From: Deltaproteobacteria bacterium
GTDB taxonomy: Bacteria; Desulfobacterota; Binatia; Bin18
DNA length: 8,003 nucleotides
Reading direction: 5' to 3'
NCBI GenBank assembly: GCA_016200595.1
Contig: JACQEL010000665.1
Location: 1 to 8,003 of the forward strand
Shown in pieces: positions 5,823 to 8,003 of the stretch. The translations under genes were made by a program, and so were the position numbers. Within the stretch, counting starts at the first letter, position 1, and every line of letters begins with the position of its first letter. Below the pieces are notes generated by a model. That model did not search any database, was not told the origin of the DNA, and saw nothing but the letters and a program-made list of their open reading frames with translations.

Positions 5823-7439
5823 TCAGACCTGCAGTTCCGCGGTCTGCTTATCCTTACGCTTCTTTTCCGTCGCGCAGGGGCAGGGCAGTTCGATGAGGAA
5901 AGTCGTGCAGACGTTGGGTTTGCTCTGTACGGTGATATTTCCCTGATAACGTTTGATGATGGAGTGCACGACCGACAACCCGAGACCCGTGCCTTGCCCG
6001 GGTTCCTTAGTGGTAAAGAAGGGATTGAAAATACTATGCAGGTGAGGTTCGGGAATACCAACGCCCGTGTCACTGAATTCGATGAGGACATTTTTATTGG
6101 CCTTGCGCTGGGTGCGCAAACGCAACTCTCCCCCCTGCGGCATCGCTTGTACCGCATTGGTGATCAGGTTCAAGAATACTTGACGAAGCGCGTTCTGATT
6201 GGCTAGACAAGAGCCGACTTTGCCAAAGGCTGTGATCACTTTGACATTATTGGTTTGCAGATACTTGCGCATGAGCTGCAGCGTCCGACGGAGCAGATCG
6301 TTAAGACTCACCTCTTCCATCTCTGCGCCGCTCTCGCGCGAAAACTCCAAGAGGTTGGTGATGATCTCCTGCGCACGGACGATCTCATCTTTAGCAATCT
6401 GCAGGTCTTCCCGTACCTCGGGGTTATCCGTGGGGAGAATCTCGCTGAGATCGTACAGGGCATTCATAATAATGCCGAGCGGATTACGAATCTCATGGGC
6501 GATGCCGGCAGCAAGCTGGCCGATGGCCGCCATTTTTTCAGATTGGATGAGCTGACTTTCTAATCTCTTGCGGTCGGAAACATCGGCATAGATACCCTGA
6601 ATGGTGCGTTCCCCGCGGTGCTCAGTCGTGCCGAAATACACCGAGACCGGGACCTCTCCTCCCTGCTTGGTAATCAGGCGAAGATCTTCACGGCTGAGAT
6701 AACCGTGGCTGTTGGTATCATGGCAGAGCTGGCGCAATTCTTCTCTCTCGTCGAGGGGATGTAACTCCCAGATAGGCCGGCCTTTCAGTTCCGCCTCAGA
6801 GAACCCGGTGACTTTCTCCGCTTCCCGGTTGAGACGAAGAATCGCTCCGGTCTGAGAACTGATCTTGAAGATCGGTGCCGGCGCATTATCGAGCGCTTTG
6901 CGGTGGCTCTCTTCTTCATCGCGCAACGCCTCTTCACGGGCTTCGACAAAGAAGTCAGTGATGTGGAGGAGTCGCTCGTAGAACTCCTGATCAAGCAGAG
7001 TGAGCAACTCGACCAACCTTTTGCGGTCTTTGACGTAGACTTCACGCAGCCGCTCGACAATGAGGAGCCGGACCTTCATCTGCCCTGAGAGAAATCGAGA
7101 AGCGGGCGAGTGAGCAATGAAGCCATGGCGGGCGTGCTCGTGGAGATAGACGTAGGTCTCTATATCATCAGGGTCTTCGATGTGCCGAGCCCAGCGCAGC
7201 AGCGCATCATACATATTCTGCGCGGTCTCAGGAATACGCTCGGCAGAGATACCGAAGACCCCGGTCACAAGAGTCATCCATTGCTCCACTATGGTGGCAG
7301 CATACTCGCGTATGAAAGTTGCGAGCTCGGTCCGCAGTAAACTTTGCTCTCGCGGGACACGCAACAGCTCGCAGCCGCGCATATAACGTTCGACTCGCTT
7401 GAGGTGATCTTCAACTGGTTCCTCAAAGAAAGGTTGCAT
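5823..7439 (-). CDS. Soluble PAS-domain sensor histidine kinase (NtrB-like), partner of the adjacent NtrC-type regulator
   Basis: The protein has 538 residues. Residues about 30-170 form an all-helical sensor region (WMTLVTGVFGIS, ALLRWARHIEDPDD, LREVYVKDRKRLVELL) that resembles RsbRD-type N-terminal sensor domains; that match is tentative. A PAS domain follows (about 178-292, ending GIYADVSDRKRLE). The kinase core has the H-box AGIAHEIRNPLG with phospho-His315, N-box LNLITNAVQA with N424 and N428, G1 DTGVGIP (457-463), F-box PFFTTKE (473-479) and G2 GTGLGLS (483-489). There is no signal peptide or transmembrane helix, so it should sense a cytoplasmic signal. The basic tail KKRKDKQ (526-532) follows the ATPase domain. 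The start ATG 7437-7439 is favoured because an in-frame TAG lies six codons upstream; the nearest purine-rich motif, AGAGGG, is further away than usual. It phosphorylates the regulator encoded 20 bases downstream. Confidence 0.93.
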   Translation of the reverse strand: MQPFFEEPVEDHLKRVERYMRGCELLRVPREQSLLRTELATFIREYAATIVEQWMTLVTGVFGISAERIPETAQNMYDALLRWARHIEDPDDIETYVYLHEHARHGFIAHSPASRFLSGQMKVRLLIVERLREVYVKDRKRLVELLTLLDQEFYERLLHITDFFVEAREEALRDEEESHRKALDNAPAPIFKISSQTGAILRLNREAEKVTGFSEAELKGRPIWELHPLDEREELRQLCHDTNSHGYLSREDLRLITKQGGEVPVSVYFGTTEHRGERTIQGIYADVSDRKRLESQLIQSEKMAAIGQLAAGIAHEIRNPLGIIMNALYDLSEILPTDNPEVREDLQIAKDEIVRAQEIITNLLEFSRESGAEMEEVSLNDLLRRTLQLMRKYLQTNNVKVITAFGKVGSCLANQNALRQVFLNLITNAVQAMPQGGELRLRTQRKANKNVLIEFSDTGVGIPEPHLHSIFNPFFTTKEPGQGTGLGLSVVHSIIKRYQGNITVQSKPNVCTTFLIELPCPCATEKKRKDKQTAELQV

Positions 7440-7486
7440 AATGGCGTTGACCCTCTAGTCCTTTTCCCCTACCGTCTCCGTCTGGC

Positions 7487-7495
7487 TGTTACAAT
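7487..7495 (+). promoter_or_regulatory. Extended -10 promoter candidate for the ECF sigma gene
   Basis: TGTTACAAT carries the TGn extension and a TACAAT hexamer (5 of 6 matches to TATAAT). No good -35 is present at the expected distance, which is usual for extended -10 promoters. The predicted start near 7502 gives a leader of about 64 bases. The kinase is transcribed in the opposite direction from the same 126-base gap (7440-7565); I found no convincing promoter for it there. Confidence 0.4.
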
Positions 7496-7565
7496 ACCCC
7501 TTTGTTGATGAGGCAGGCAGACCGGGAGGACCAGGTGAGACCTTCTGCTGACCTCAGTGTTAATA

Positions 7566-8003
7566 ATGGAGCAGAAAGAACGGTTTACGCCACACGACGA
7601 TCCGGACGTGCAGCTTATGTTGCGCTTCCAGAAGGGAGAGATGGAAGCGTTTCAACAGCTCTTTCACAAATACTCCCCGTCGGTGGTGAATTTCGCCTTT
7701 CGCTTTCTCGGGACCCAGGCTCGGGCCGAGGAAATCGCTCAGGAGGTGTTTTTACAGGTTTACCGCTGGCAGAAACGGTATGAGCCGAAAGCGAAATTCT
7801 CGACATGGCTCTTCAAGATCGCTCACAACCATTGTCTGAACGAAGTACGGAAAGGCGAGTATCGTGTGTCTTTGGAATCATTCGACCTACCCAATGACTC
7901 TGAGGGAGATGAGCGGGAACGCAATCTTCCCGATACCACCTCCTCCAAGGGCGAGGACATCTTGGCAGCGAAGGAAGCTGCCGATAGAATACAGCGGATT
8001 TTA
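7566..8003 (+). CDS. ECF-type RNA polymerase sigma factor, 3' end outside window
   Basis: The frame from ATG 7566-7568 gives 146 residues up to the edge. Sigma region 2 is clear: DVQLMLRFQKGEMEAFQQLF (14-33), then the paired segment AEEIAQEVFLQVYRWQKRYE and FSTWLFKIAHNHCLNEVRK, covering regions 2.1-2.4, where the -10 element is melted and read. The stretch after it (LESFDLPNDSEGDERERNL) is the acidic linker before region 4, which begins only at the window end (EAADRIQRIL). Start choice is uncertain: no Shine-Dalgarno precedes ATG 7566, and an in-frame GTG lies at 7557. An upstream TGA at 7536-7538 limits the extension. The anti-sigma factor, if any, would lie beyond the window. Family confident; stimulus unknown. 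Confidence 0.9.
   Translation, partial: MEQKERFTPHDDPDVQLMLRFQKGEMEAFQQLFHKYSPSVVNFAFRFLGTQARAEEIAQEVFLQVYRWQKRYEPKAKFSTWLFKIAHNHCLNEVRKGEYRVSLESFDLPNDSEGDERERNLPDTTSSKGEDILAAKEAADRIQRIL

Noticed and set aside
7502..7783. Plus-strand ORF overlapping the sigma factor start
   Set aside because: It is a different frame of the ECF sigma gene; only the frame from 7566 shows sigma region 2.

Overview
The window looks like a piece of a bacterial chromosome with moderately high GC, with six genes and one divergent gene at the right edge. The gene mix suggests an environmental lineage of the deltaproteobacterial, Binatota or Tectomicrobia type: an amidohydrolase-2 protein, a UGSC-family selenoprotein, an exported HbpS/GlcG-like protein, an NtrB/NtrC-type two-component pair, and intergenic inverted repeats with GTCATTCTGAG ends. 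That placement is a weak inference. The selenoprotein does imply that the host can decode UGA as selenocysteine.

Layout, left to right. 1-1292 (minus, runs off the left edge) is one open frame that starts as an amidohydrolase-2 TIM-barrel enzyme and switches in frame, near 350-375, to the second half of a 3-hydroxyacyl-CoA dehydrogenase (FadB/FadJ type). Both halves lack essential parts, so it is either a genuine fusion or remnant, or an assembly chimera. 1455-2180 (minus) is an exported heme-binding-protein-like (HbpS/GlcG, DUF336) protein. 2442-2990 (minus) is the highlight: a 182-residue UGSC-family protein whose first residue of the UGSC motif is encoded by an in-frame TGA at 2706-2708. 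A hairpin that fits the bacterial SECIS rules follows directly. 3094-4179 (minus) is an uncharacterised 361-residue protein just upstream on the same strand, probably a functional partner of the selenoprotein. 4420-5802 and 5823-7439 (minus) are a sigma-54-activating response regulator and its soluble PAS histidine kinase, 20 bases apart. 7566-8003 (plus, runs off the right edge) is an ECF-type sigma factor, transcribed divergently from the kinase.

The gaps hold repeats. 4246-4362 is a long imperfect palindrome. 3015-3103 and 4390-4447 are clusters of degenerate 7-base repeats in inverted orientation; they run into the 3' ends of two genes and supply their stop codons. 1399-1426 is a strong hairpin.

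Working picture: the 361-residue protein and the Sec protein form a small transcription unit, possibly redox enzymology of unknown substrate, read from a promoter at 4203-4231. The kinase and regulator form a separate sigma-54 signalling operon. No tRNA, rRNA, CRISPR array or transposase was seen.
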